In this document: piece by piece, positions 47,435 to 56,325 of the stretch | How positions within the stretch are numbered: the first letter of the stretch is position 1 | How the letters are laid out: each line of letters starts with the position of its first letter | Origin: Marinobacter sp. HL-58 | Lineage (GTDB): Bacteria > Pseudomonadota > Gammaproteobacteria > Pseudomonadales > Oleiphilaceae | Assembly (NCBI RefSeq): GCF_001314605.1 | Contig: NZ_LIHP01000021.1 | Coordinates: 124,001-188,000, forward strand | Direction of reading: 5' to 3' | Length of the DNA stretch: 64,000 nt | Notes under the pieces: model-generated | Told to the model about the DNA's origin: nothing | Databases searched by the model: none | The model's input: the letters and a program-made list of their open reading frames with translations, nothing else | Position numbers and translations under genes: made by a program

Positions 47435-48721
47435 ATGAACCGACTTGCCCGCCGTGCCCTTCATACCTGTGCTGTCCCGGATGATCTGGCGTCTGTTACC
47501 TGCCGCGATGCGCAGGGTGAGAATCCGGAACGGGCAGGCGTAAGCCAGGAGGTTGTTGAGGATATCTGGCACAGCGTCGAGAAGCTGTATCGCACCGGAG
47601 TCCACCCCGGGTTGCAGTTGTCCATCCGGCACCGGGGTGAGCAGATACTGCATCGCGCCATCGGCCACGCCACAGGCAATGGCCCAGGTGATGGGCCTGG
47701 TACCATAAAGGTACCCATGACCACGGACACACCCATCTGTTATTTCTCCGCCTCCAAGGCCGTAACAGCTTTGCTGATGCACATCCTTGCGGAACAGGGG
47801 CTGGTGAACCTGATGGATCCTGTGTCCTACTATTGCCCGGAGTTTGCCGGCGGCGGCAAACGCACCATCACGGTCCACCAGATTCTGTCCCACCGGGGCG
47901 GTATTCCCGCGATTCCCCGGGAGACGCCCATCGATGTGCTCTGGGACAAGGACGAAATCTGGCGATTATTGTGTGAGGCGAAACCGGTGGAGGTGGATGG
48001 CGCCAAGGTGGCTTACCATGCCATCACCGGGGGCTTTGTGTTGCAGCGGGTACTGGAAAAGGTAACCGGTGATTCCATTGAAGCCTTTATCGACCGTTAC
48101 ATCCGCAAGCCCATGGGCATGCGCTGGTTTACCTACGGGATTGACCCCCAGCATGTCTCACAGCTTGCCAGCAATTATGCCACCGGCCCGACACCGCGTT
48201 TTCCAGTGTCGTGGATCGTCAACCGTGCTCTCGGCGGTGACATCCGTACCGTGGAGCGGGTGGTGAATGATCCACGCTTCCAGGAAGCCGTGATTCCTGC
48301 GGGCAATCTGTGTGGAACCGCGGAGGAGATGAGCCGGTTTTTCCAGATGATGCTCAACGGCGGCGTCTGGAAGGGGCGCCGGATCTGCAGTGAGATGACC
48401 GTCAGGCGGTCCATTCAGCAGTTCGGGTCCCTGCAGATTGACCGCACCATGATGATCCCCATGCGTTTCAGTGCAGGCATGATGCTCGGCGGTAATCCCA
48501 TGGGGTTGTGGGGACAGCGAAGCCGCTATGCCTTTGGCCATGTGGGGCTGATCAACAAGTTGTGCTGGGCTGATGCGGCCAGGGATATTTCGGTCAGCCT
48601 GCTCAATACCGGCATACCGATTGTCGGCCACCATATTCCTGCGCTGGCGCGGTTTATCTACACCGTGTGCGACCGGTTCCCGCTGGTCCCTGAAAACCAG
48701 AGGCCGCTGGTTGCGGCGTAA
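47435..48721 (+). CDS. Beta-lactamase-fold serine hydrolase
   Basis: A 428-residue protein of the class C beta-lactamase/esterase family. The nucleophile motif SxxK is SASK at 105-108 and the third motif is HVG in FGHVGLINK. The usual YxN appears as YHA, which fits esterases (EstB-like) better than lactamases. No signal peptide is evident, so it is probably cytoplasmic. AGAGG stands seven bases before the ATG. The gene follows a diguanylate cyclase by 27 bp, but a functional link is not established. Confidence 0.82.
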   Translation: MNRLARRALHTCAVPDDLASVTCRDAQGENPERAGVSQEVVEDIWHSVEKLYRTGVHPGLQLSIRHRGEQILHRAIGHATGNGPGDGPGTIKVPMTTDTPICYFSASKAVTALLMHILAEQGLVNLMDPVSYYCPEFAGGGKRTITVHQILSHRGGIPAIPRETPIDVLWDKDEIWRLLCEAKPVEVDGAKVAYHAITGGFVLQRVLEKVTGDSIEAFIDRYIRKPMGMRWFTYGIDPQHVSQLASNYATGPTPRFPVSWIVNRALGGDIRTVERVVNDPRFQEAVIPAGNLCGTAEEMSRFFQMMLNGGVWKGRRICSEMTVRRSIQQFGSLQIDRTMMIPMRFSAGMMLGGNPMGLWGQRSRYAFGHVGLINKLCWADAARDISVSLLNTGIPIVGHHIPALARFIYTVCDRFPLVPENQRPLVAA

Positions 48722-48726
48722 CCGGC

Positions 48727-49071
48727 TTACATGGTTGCCAGTTGTGCTTCGAGGATACCCAGGACCGATGACAGGATGTCACGGAAGTCTGTCAGGGTCT
48801 GGGTTCTCTGAATCACGTCTTCCCGGTTTTCATCCAGCCGCTCCAGCTTTGGTACCACCCGCCGTATGCCCTCGGTGATTACTTCATAAGGGTAGTGGTG
48901 GTCCATGATGCTGAGCTTGTTCATCTCCGCCACTTCCTGGCTGAAAATGCTGATAATGTCATACAGCATGTCCTTGTGATGAATGGTGCTGGCTTCCCAG
49001 TAGGCATCGTCAAGCAGTTCAAGCAGAGAGAGATATTCCCGCAGTGTATCGGCGACGGATGTCTGGCTCAT
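48727..49071 (-). CDS. Hypothetical helical protein
   Basis: A 114-residue acidic, all-helical protein beginning MSQTSVADTLREYLSLLELLDDAYWEAS, with no membrane segment and no motif that I recognise. The ATG at 49071 follows GGGAAG at seven bases and is preferred to the frame start at 49107. It is convergent with the serine hydrolase gene, 5 bp apart. Confidence 0.65.
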   Translation of the reverse strand: MSQTSVADTLREYLSLLELLDDAYWEASTIHHKDMLYDIISIFSQEVAEMNKLSIMDHHYPYEVITEGIRRVVPKLERLDENREDVIQRTQTLTDFRDILSSVLGILEAQLATM

Positions 49072-49407
49072 AAGTAATCTTCCCGGCCCTTGTATAATTC
49101 TTTGCATTGAGTGGAACTATAGCAGGGGTTTTTGCGTGTGGTTCCAGAGACGGCGACGTTTTGACGGACCAATATATGAAACTCTATTCATTTTTATTGA
49201 AGTTTGTCTGACAGTTGTGCAGTATTGACCCGGATCATGCACGGTAGGTGAAGCCTGCCAGAGTATGTGCAGGAGCCGGGAAAAGCTCCGCGAAACAAAA
49301 GGATTAACAACCATTCTGCCGCGGCCCCGAGCCAGAATTACAGAATAAAGAGCGGAATGGGTGGTTTCGGCGTATTGATCATTAATGCTCAGTGGAAGAG
49401 GACGATC
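49072..49407. other. Gene-free interval between two divergent small genes
   Basis: About 336 bases. I see a TATAAT-like hexamer at 49092-49097, A/T-rich sequence around 49170-49200 and no stable hairpin, repeat or RNA gene. It probably holds the promoters of the two flanking genes. Confidence 0.4.
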
Positions 49408-49662
49408 ATGGATAAAAGCACCCAGTCACAGCCCCGACCGGAGCAGCCACGCCCGGTAAAGCTCGACCATCACGATAGCGTTCGCTCTCATGTCTGCCAG
49501 CAGATCAGCACGGAAGTGGAGCGCCTGGAACGTCGCATCGAGTCCCTGCGGCTGACCAAAGCCCCTCATGCAGCCATCATGATTTCCACCTATGAACGGA
49601 TGATCGACCGCAAGAAAGGCTTTCTCAGGAACTGGAATATGAACGACAGCGCCAGTTACTGA
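49408..49662 (+). CDS. Hypothetical basic small protein
   Basis: An 84-residue protein with a polar, proline-rich N-terminus and a helical second half (VCQQISTEVERLERRIESLRL, then YERMIDRKKGFLRNW). The heptad spacing suggests a coiled coil. AGAGGA before the ATG at 49408 decides the start. No family recognised. Its last 7 bases overlap the end of the convergent lipoprotein gene. Confidence 0.6.
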   Translation: MDKSTQSQPRPEQPRPVKLDHHDSVRSHVCQQISTEVERLERRIESLRLTKAPHAAIMISTYERMIDRKKGFLRNWNMNDSASY

Positions 49663-50681
49663 CGCTGTTCGATGACCTCAGCCTGATAAAAAATGGCCTC
49701 GTCATCATTCTGCTGATTGCCACAGTGCGCCGGATTCGGAGATGACTCGTCCGTTTCCTCGTCCACATTGTTGGGCTCTTCGTCCCTGGACGTAAAAATC
49801 CGCACCTCGGCATTTTTGTAGTTCACTACGATACGGATACAATCCGGTTCTTCGTCGTCGATGGTAATGCCCGACGTACCGGTCAGTGACAGTGTGTCAT
49901 TCTGGTCGCCGATGAATTCCTGTCTCAGTTCCGCATCGCCCAGCTCCCGGCCGGTGAGGCTGGTGGCTGAAAATTCCGGCCGGTTGTAGCCACTGACTGA
50001 AAAATCCGGGCCATTAAAACGGCCACTCCACAGGGCGCTGCTGACTTCCGGCGGATTGCTGTCGTCATCTTCCGGTTCTCTGGCAACAAACTGCGCAGCA
50101 CGGAAGACCTTGTTCACCTGGGGGTTGCTGGTCCAGTCCAGCAGTGTGTAGACCCAGCGCTGGTCCGGCCCCGGCTCGGCTCCCTCCTCAACGTCTCCGG
50201 TTTCGGTAAAGCGGATCAGCGCGTCCTTGTCGGGCGTATTGTATCGTGAACCCTCCCCTGCGGTGATGCTGTCCCGCATCAGCTGGCGCCCCTGATTGAA
50301 GTTGTCCACCTGATTGGACGTTATCACCTCGTGCAGAAAATCCAGCGGGTTACGTGCGTGGGTATAGCGTTTACCGTCGTCACTGGGCGTCAGCCCCATT
50401 AACAGATTCATGCGTTCGCGAAGTTTCCCGACAACCTCGTCGATGTCTTCGTCGTCCTCGCCCTCCGCCGGTTCAATTCCACGGTAGAAGTCGTAGAAAA
50501 TGGTCCGGGGCAATGTCTCTGGCAAGCCGGACTCGTTGCGAAGGGTGAAGCTTTCGAACGACAGCGATACGTTTTCTGCCGGGTTCCGGAAATTGCTATC
50601 GGACGAGGTGGATTCCGGCCCGCAACCGGCCAGCGCCATTGCAAGCAGGGAAACGGTGGCGAAAATGCAGGAATGTCTCAT
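49656..50681 (-). CDS. Hypothetical lipoprotein
   Basis: A 341-residue protein with a lipoprotein signal peptide (LALAGC, cysteine at residue 20). The mature part is strongly acidic with runs of Asp and Glu, and contains no domain that I know. Landmarks are RTIFYDFYRGIEP, NPLDFLHEVITSNQVDNFNQGRQ and YTLLDWTSNPQVNKVF. It should sit in the inner or outer membrane facing the periplasm. It is divergent from the hybrid kinase gene with 137 bp between the starts, so it could share regulation with it. Confidence 0.72.
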   Translation of the reverse strand: MRHSCIFATVSLLAMALAGCGPESTSSDSNFRNPAENVSLSFESFTLRNESGLPETLPRTIFYDFYRGIEPAEGEDDEDIDEVVGKLRERMNLLMGLTPSDDGKRYTHARNPLDFLHEVITSNQVDNFNQGRQLMRDSITAGEGSRYNTPDKDALIRFTETGDVEEGAEPGPDQRWVYTLLDWTSNPQVNKVFRAAQFVAREPEDDDSNPPEVSSALWSGRFNGPDFSVSGYNRPEFSATSLTGRELGDAELRQEFIGDQNDTLSLTGTSGITIDDEEPDCIRIVVNYKNAEVRIFTSRDEEPNNVDEETDESSPNPAHCGNQQNDDEAIFYQAEVIEQRQ

Positions 50682-50818
50682 TTCATGTGACCCCGAGATG
50701 CGTCATCGCAAGTAAAACGCTAAAGTGGTGGACTGTGGTGCCGTTGAACCCCCGGCTCCTCGCAAGACAGCTGACAATAAATCAAATAAAAGGCATCTGC
50801 CCTCGCGGAGATCACATT

Positions 50819-53800
50819 TTGCAGCAATGGCAATGGCACATCCGGTGGCTCAGGAGTCTGATCCTTGCGGTAATGGCTATCGTCATCCCGGCTTCGGCGA
50901 TGGCGCAGGAACGCTGCCAGGATGGTGAAATCCGGCTGAGCGACGCTACCACCAGTGTGCGGGACCTCGGCAGTTGTATCTGGTACCTGGAAGATCCGGA
51001 GCACCAGCTCGGTTTCAGCGACATTCTGGAAGGCAACGCGGCGCCGTTTACCCGCCACGAGGGTGGGGTTCTGAATTTTGGCTACACCGAGTCTGCCTAC
51101 TGGACCCGGTTCGATGTGCAGGTAGGTGCCGGCGCGGCGCTCACCGACTGGATCCTGGAACTTGCCCTGCCGCTGGTGGATGAAGTGGTGCTCTACGTGG
51201 TACAGGACGGCGAACTGGTGGATCAGCGCCGTGCCGGTTATGAGGGCGACTGGTCCGGGCGTGACCTGGCCGTGCCCAACCCGACCTTCCGGCTGTCACT
51301 GGAGCCGGGCACGTCCACCCGTATCTATCTGCGCATTACCAATACCAACACCTTCCGCCTGCCGATTACCCTCTGGCATCCGGACGCCTATATCGAAAAA
51401 GTATCGGTGGACGAAGCCGTGCGCGGCATCCTGCTGGGCAGCATCCTGGCGATTCTGGCCTATAACCTGTTTGTCGCGGTCGCTGTCCGGGAGCGCAGCA
51501 ATATCTACTATGTGCTCTATCTGGTCTCGGCCACGGTGTTTATTGCCACCGAGCAGGTACACGGTATCCAGTTGCTGGAAAGCCGCCCCGCCCTGCTGAA
51601 CAAGGAGTACCTGCATTACCAGATCATCATGACCTGGTTCTGGGGTCTGCTGATGGCCCGTTCCCTGCTCGAAACCAGAGAACGTTCGGCGGACCTGGAC
51701 AAGGTGATCCAGCTTTGTCTGTACTCCATCGTGGTGACGTTTGTCCTTTCCCTGTTCCTGCCCTATCACACGGCAATGGAGTGGATTGTGCTGGCCTCGA
51801 TCCTGCTCAGCATGATCCTGATCGTGGTCAGTTATCTGTCCTGGCGTTACTACAATCCGGCGGCCCGTTCCTACTTCTTTGCCTGGACGCTGGCGCTGAT
51901 CGGTTTCGGTATTTATGGCCTGACGGTCATGGGCTATCTGCCGCTGAACATGTTCACCACCTATGCTCCGCAGTTCGGTCTGACAGCCCAGATCATCCTG
52001 TTTTCCTTTGCCCTGGCGGATCGCATCAAACAGGTCCAGGGCGAAGCGCTGGGCTGGAGCCAGCGGGCACTGGCCAACCTGCGCCGTTACCAGTCGCTGT
52101 TCGATAATGCCATTGAGGGGGTGTTCCAGATGTCCCTGGACCGGCGTTTTGTCACCGCCAACCCCGCCATGGCCAGGTTGATGGGTTACAGCAGCAGCCG
52201 GGAACTGCTGGATCAGAATCCGGACGCACTGGAAACCTGTTTTGCCGATGAGCGGGTTCGCCGGTGGGTGATCGGGCAGCTGGAGTCCCGGGGCACGGTC
52301 AAGGGTATTGAGGCACGGTACTACACCCGTTCCGGGGACGAGCGCTGGGCCACCATTTCCCTTCACACCGTCTATGACACCGACGGTGAACCGGCGCACC
52401 TTGAAGGTACCTGCATTGATGCCACCGAGCGGCATCAGCGCCAGCGTATCGAGCGCGAGCGGGAACAGGAGCGACTGGAGAAGGAGCTGGCCCGCAATTC
52501 CGCCGAGGCCAAGAGCCAGTTCCTGGCGAACATGAGCCACGAAATCCGCACCCCGCTGGCAGCCATTATTGGCTATGGCGAGACATTGCTTGATCCGGAC
52601 CTGACTGAAAAAGAGAAACACAGCAGCGCGGAAACCGTGGTGCGCAGTGGCCGGCATCTGCTGGACCTGATCAACGACATCCTGGATCACTCGAAAATTG
52701 ACGCCAACAAGCTGGATGTGGATGTGGTTTCGGTGACCCTGCCGGAGCTGCTGGAAGAAATCCGCGCCTTTTTTGCGCCGAGAGCCCGGGAAAAAGGGCT
52801 GGACTTCAATGTAATCTGCGAGTTCCCCTTGCCGGAAATCATCGCTACAGACCCCACCCGTTTCCGGCAGATTATTATTAATCTGTGTGGAAATGCGCTG
52901 AAATTTACTGAAAAGGGCTCAATTTCCCTGAATATCCGATGTGATCGCCAGCATCACAAGCTGGTAGCCAGGGTGGTGGATACCGGTATCGGCATGAAAC
53001 CGGAGCAGCTGGGCCGGCTGTTCGACCCGTTTGCCCAGGGCAGTGCAGCGATTGCGCGACAATACGGTGGCACGGGCCTGGGGCTGAGTATTTCCCGTCG
53101 GCTGGCGGAACTGCTGGGGGGCGACATCTCGGTGACCAGTACCTATGGCGAAGGCAGTGAGTTTGAACTTTCCATTGATACCGGCCCCCTGGACGGTGTC
53201 CACTTCCTGCGGGATGCCTCGGAGCTGTCCCAGCGCCGGCGCAGTATTCCCATGGTGGTGGCGCCACAGCTGTCCGGGCGCATTCTGCTGGCGGAAGACA
53301 ACGATGTGAATCGTCGCCTGGTGTCCCTGCTGGTAAGCCGAACTGGCGCCGAGCTGGTGCATGTCAGTAATGGTGCGGAAGCCCTGGAGCTGGCCCTCAG
53401 GGAGACTTTTGATCTGATCCTGATGGATATCCAGATGCCGGTCATGAATGGCCGGGATGCAACCGCGGCGATGCGGGAGGCGGGCCTCAATACCCCGGTG
53501 ATTGCCCTGACAGCAAATGTCATGGCCGAGGACATCGCTGACTATCGCCTGGCGGGCTGTAACGATCACCTGGCAAAGCCCATCGACAAGCAGCGGTTCT
53601 ACGAGGTACTGGCACGTTACCTGGTGGTGAGACCGGAAAGTGAGCAGGGCGGAGCCCGCCGCTATTCCGGCACCGTGCTGGTAGCCGAGGACAACGAAGA
53701 CAATTGCCGGTTGGTGGAGCGTATGTTGCGGGCCCAGGGGCTGGAAGTCATTACCGTTGCCAGTGGTGACCAGGCGGTGCGCAGGGCACTGTCGGACTCG

Positions 53801-54340
53801 GTGCAGCTGGTGTTGATGGATCGCCACATGCCGGAACTGGACGGAGTGGAGGCAACCCGGTTGCTGCGCCAGACGGGTTTCCGGCGCCCGGTGATCGCCT
53901 TTACTGCCGGCGACCAGTCCGAGAACGAGGCCCTGCTGGAAGCAGGATGCGATGGTGTGCTAAGTAAACCCATCGATCGGGATCACCTGCTGGCTACCCT
54001 GAACCGGTATCTTGTTGAGGCGGACGACGGAGAGAACGCTGCCATCAGTGACGAAGACATCGCCCATCTGGTTGAGCGTTTTCTGGACGGGCTTGAAAGC
54101 AGGAAGGAGGTGATGCGTCATGCAGCCAGTGCCCGCCATCGGGAGCGTCTGAAAACCGAGGCTCATCAGATCAAGGGTACTGCCGGAGCGATGGGGTACC
54201 CCGAGATGACCCGCCAGGCAGGTATACTCGAAGCCTGCATGAGGGCCGAACACCCGGATTGGGACCGGGTTCACAGTGAACTGCAAACTCTCAGTGACAT
54301 GATCGATATGGCCTTACAGGCCAGGAAAATACAGTCATGA
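50819..54340 (+). CDS. 7TMR-DISM hybrid sensor histidine kinase with two receivers and HPt
   Basis: A 1173-residue membrane kinase that carries a whole phosphorelay. In order: signal peptide (about 1-29), periplasmic 7TMR-DISM ligand domain, seven-helix membrane domain (about 195-400), PAS (about 425-540), HisKA with the phospho-acceptor H574 in NMSHEIRTPL, HATPase_c (INLCGNALKF, then GTGLGLSISRRL), receiver 1 (D870 in LMDIQMPVM), receiver 2 (D1001 in LMDRHMPELDG) and a C-terminal HPt (H1116 in AHQIKGTAGAMG). The start is a TTG at 50819, with GCGGAG eight bases upstream; the longer frame from 50639 would overlap the divergent lipoprotein gene. A free receiver protein is encoded two genes downstream. 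Confidence 0.92.
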   Translation: MQQWQWHIRWLRSLILAVMAIVIPASAMAQERCQDGEIRLSDATTSVRDLGSCIWYLEDPEHQLGFSDILEGNAAPFTRHEGGVLNFGYTESAYWTRFDVQVGAGAALTDWILELALPLVDEVVLYVVQDGELVDQRRAGYEGDWSGRDLAVPNPTFRLSLEPGTSTRIYLRITNTNTFRLPITLWHPDAYIEKVSVDEAVRGILLGSILAILAYNLFVAVAVRERSNIYYVLYLVSATVFIATEQVHGIQLLESRPALLNKEYLHYQIIMTWFWGLLMARSLLETRERSADLDKVIQLCLYSIVVTFVLSLFLPYHTAMEWIVLASILLSMILIVVSYLSWRYYNPAARSYFFAWTLALIGFGIYGLTVMGYLPLNMFTTYAPQFGLTAQIILFSFALADRIKQVQGEALGWSQRALANLRRYQSLFDNAIEGVFQMSLDRRFVTANPAMARLMGYSSSRELLDQNPDALETCFADERVRRWVIGQLESRGTVKGIEARYYTRSGDERWATISLHTVYDTDGEPAHLEGTCIDATERHQRQRIEREREQERLEKELARNSAEAKSQFLANMSHEIRTPLAAIIGYGETLLDPDLTEKEKHSSAETVVRSGRHLLDLINDILDHSKIDANKLDVDVVSVTLPELLEEIRAFFAPRAREKGLDFNVICEFPLPEIIATDPTRFRQIIINLCGNALKFTEKGSISLNIRCDRQHHKLVARVVDTGIGMKPEQLGRLFDPFAQGSAAIARQYGGTGLGLSISRRLAELLGGDISVTSTYGEGSEFELSIDTGPLDGVHFLRDASELSQRRRSIPMVVAPQLSGRILLAEDNDVNRRLVSLLVSRTGAELVHVSNGAEALELALRETFDLILMDIQMPVMNGRDATAAMREAGLNTPVIALTANVMAEDIADYRLAGCNDHLAKPIDKQRFYEVLARYLVVRPESEQGGARRYSGTVLVAEDNEDNCRLVERMLRAQGLEVITVASGDQAVRRALSDSVQLVLMDRHMPELDGVEATRLLRQTGFRRPVIAFTAGDQSENEALLEAGCDGVLSKPIDRDHLLATLNRYLVEADDGENAAISDEDIAHLVERFLDGLESRKEVMRHAASARHRERLKTEAHQIKGTAGAMGYPEMTRQAGILEACMRAEHPDWDRVHSELQTLSDMIDMALQARKIQS

Positions 54341-54384
54341 CAGCCGGCACCGCCACTGCCAACAACAGGAAGTACGAGCGATGA
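54337..54384 (+). other. 15-codon bridging ORF between kinase and next gene
   Basis: The ATG overlaps the kinase stop codon (ATGA) and the TGA overlaps the start of the next gene (ATGA). AGGA stands ten bases before it. The peptide would be MTAGTATANNRKYER. It may simply carry terminating ribosomes to the downstream start. Confidence 0.35.
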
Positions 54385-54932
54385 GTGAAAACCAGCAGCC
54401 TAATGAACAGTATTCGTTGAGCATGATGTACGGCACTTATGCCGACATCCTGTTCGTGCTTTTTCCGTTTCTGGTCATCAGCATGCAACGGCTGTGGGAT
54501 GGCCAGCTATACGAAACACTGCTGCGACCGGACCTGAGCATTGCTGCGGCAATACTGGCGGGCCTGGCCATCGGCAAGTTTGTGCTGGGTCTGGTCAGCA
54601 ACCGGGATCTCGGTCGCTACAAGGAGCGCATTGTCTTCTTCATTGCCCTGACACTGTTTCTGGTCCTCGGGCCGGCCATCATTCTGATGCTCAGTATCAC
54701 CGGGAATACGGAAGTGCCCGGATTCGTGGCGTTTGTGCAGCCGGTTCTGCTGATCATTGCCATATCCCTCTACACGACGGCGGTGAGTATCAGTAATATC
54801 CTTACCCGGTCCGGGTCGGATGTGGCCGGTCATGACAGTGCGCGCCCGGACAACGGTCAGGAGCAGACACAGGCTGCCGCAAAGCACGAGCCGCTGGCGA
54901 TCCCACGGCGCACTGGTGGTGAATCCCTTTGA
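54381..54932 (+). CDS. Hypothetical four-helix membrane protein
   Basis: A 183-residue protein with four membrane helices, beginning YGTYADILFVLFPFLVISMQRLW, then AAAILAGLAIGKFVLGLV, IVFFIALTLFLVLGPAIILML and PVLLIIAISLYTTAVSI, plus a polar, Gln-rich C-terminal tail of about 45 residues. No family recognised. GGAAG stands eight bases before the ATG. It lies between the hybrid kinase and a free receiver gene with short gaps, so it probably belongs to the same signalling operon. Confidence 0.7.
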   Translation: MSENQQPNEQYSLSMMYGTYADILFVLFPFLVISMQRLWDGQLYETLLRPDLSIAAAILAGLAIGKFVLGLVSNRDLGRYKERIVFFIALTLFLVLGPAIILMLSITGNTEVPGFVAFVQPVLLIIAISLYTTAVSISNILTRSGSDVAGHDSARPDNGQEQTQAAAKHEPLAIPRRTGGESL

Positions 54933-54978
54933 GGCACAGGGCAGTGCCCGGGTATGAAACAGAATCAGGAGACAGGGT

Positions 54979-55392
54979 ATGAGTGATCTGAAAATACTGG
55001 TGGTGGAAGATGAGCCGGTGATGAGGGCGCGGCTGGTGGAGATGCTTTACAAGGCCGGTGCAACAGCTGTGGTCGAGCGTGAGGATGTCGCCGGTGCCAG
55101 GGCTGCATTCGGTGATGAGAATTTTCAGATCATATTGCTGGACCTGGGGCTTCCCGATGGCAATGGTCACCAGTTGATGGAAGAGTTCAAGGCAACGAAG
55201 AAAGACCAGCATATTGTGCTGGTAACCGCGGATGATTCTATCGACAGTATCCAGAAGGCCATCAGTGCCGGTGCCAATGGTTACGTGGTGAAGCCCTATT
55301 CCCAGGAAAAGATCTGCGATGTGGTCAATAACTATGCGATGGTGCATGGTGGCGATGCCGCCATGCTTCAGGGCCTGAACCGCCAGCACTGA
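54979..55392 (+). CDS. Single-domain response regulator
   Basis: A 137-residue CheY-like receiver without an output domain. The phospho-acceptor is D55 in ILLDLGLPDG. The acidic pair is in VEDEP, the switch threonine in VLVTADD and the lysine in VVKPYS. It probably receives phosphate from the HPt or receivers of the hybrid kinase encoded upstream, acting by protein contact. GGAG stands seven bases before the ATG. A 46-bp gap separates it from the preceding membrane protein gene. Confidence 0.9.
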   Translation: MSDLKILVVEDEPVMRARLVEMLYKAGATAVVEREDVAGARAAFGDENFQIILLDLGLPDGNGHQLMEEFKATKKDQHIVLVTADDSIDSIQKAISAGANGYVVKPYSQEKICDVVNNYAMVHGGDAAMLQGLNRQH

Positions 55393-55415
55393 CGGTTCGG
55401 GCCTGAAAATGCTGG

Positions 55416-55685
55416 TCAGGCGACCTGCCTTGCGATCCACGAATTGTAACGGGTGGCAAGTGCCCTCACGTACCGGGCTTCGGTATCATTCATGTTGCCC
55501 AGCACCCCCTTGAAGATCCAGCCCCGTTCATAGACTCCGAGCACCCGCTGCTCGTCATCCAGGTTGACGCGCTGGTTCAGTTTCTTGCAGATCGCATCCA
55601 GCAGTGGCAGCTTTTCCGGGCGTCTGATCGGGCCCATGCGGCTGCTTGCCGGCTGGTTTGCTGCTTTTGTTGGATGTCTTTTCAT
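55416..55685 (-). CDS. Hypothetical small basic protein
   Basis: An 89-residue soluble, basic protein (MKRHPTKAANQPASSRMGP, then DAICKKLNQRVNLDDEQRVLGVYERGW). No family recognised. AAGGAG six bases before the ATG at 55685 is a strong ribosome binding site. A terminator-like hairpin stands 29 bases upstream of the ATG in its leader, which suggests attenuation. It is convergent with the receiver gene. Confidence 0.65.
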   Translation of the reverse strand: MKRHPTKAANQPASSRMGPIRRPEKLPLLDAICKKLNQRVNLDDEQRVLGVYERGWIFKGVLGNMNDTEARYVRALATRYNSWIARQVA

Positions 55686-55713
55686 GATCTTCTCCTTGTC
55701 GTTTTGCGGCTGC

Positions 55714-55749
55714 AAAAACAAAACCCCGGTGCCTTGGGGCAACCGGGGT
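55714..55749 (-). terminator. Terminator-like hairpin in the leader of the 55685 gene
   Basis: Read on the minus strand: ACCCCGGT-GCC pairs with GGC-ACCGGGGT (one bulged base, loop CCAA), followed by TTTGTTTTT. It lies just before the ribosome binding site of the small basic protein gene, so a transcript coming from 55750 or beyond must pass it to express that gene. Confidence 0.6.
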
Positions 55750-56121
55750 CTGGCGGAGAAGCTCGCCCGGTCGCGCCAATGGCTCCCGGGACTGACCGAA
55801 AGCCGTTAGGTGTCTTTCACCATGATCTGCGTGCACGCTCCGTTTGTTCGGCGTGTAATGGTTTCAATCACTGTATGATCCTGATTATTCCGCATATCTT
55901 CTGGCTCTTTGCCGGTGTAACGCACCGGGCATTCTGGCTTCGGTACTGATCCCAGTGTATCGCTTACCCGAGGCTTTGCAAGAGGTAAACTGCTTCGGCA
56001 AACCCCTACAGACGCCGCCGGAAGAACTGATCATAATTTGCGCCGTCACGTGTTTTACGTTGTGCAATCCTTCGGTGCCCACCTTTTATCTGTGGTGTAC
56101 TGCATGGATCTCTCCTTTGTA

Positions 56122-56149
56122 CGCAGCCCACCGGGCTGCGTTTTTTTTT
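56122..56149 (+). terminator. Strong orphan rho-independent terminator
   Basis: CGCAGCCC-ACC-GGGCTGCG, a perfect eight-pair GC-rich stem with a three-base loop, followed by nine T. The nearest upstream plus-strand gene ends 730 bp away at 55392, and a minus-strand gene lies between. The terminator therefore probably belongs to an unannotated transcript or a leader. Confidence 0.85.
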
Positions 56150-56325
56150 GCCCGTTTGGAACCCTTGTGCCCGAAACCCGTTGCGCCCGACAAACGGCGC
56201 GCAGTGGGCCATCGTGGAAACCTCGTAGCCACTAGTTCGTACAGACCCGAGACGGTTTTCTGGCGATAATTCGCACACTAATCAATGTTCACGATTGCCA
56301 GACCCAGAGGTTGAAACCGAAGAAA

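Larger units (their letters stand above)
55686..56325. other. 640-bp interval without a convincing protein gene
   Basis: It contains the minus-strand attenuator at 55714-55749 and a strong plus-strand terminator at 56122-56149. Open frames here are short, run through the terminator and have no ribosome binding sites. A CATAAT hexamer near 56034 could be the -10 of a short transcript ending at the terminator. A small RNA is therefore possible. I recognise no known RNA family. Confidence 0.4.

Noticed and set aside
55955-56269. A 104-codon plus-strand frame in the empty interval
   Set aside because: It runs straight through the strong terminator at 56122-56149, has no ribosome binding site and has an implausible composition.
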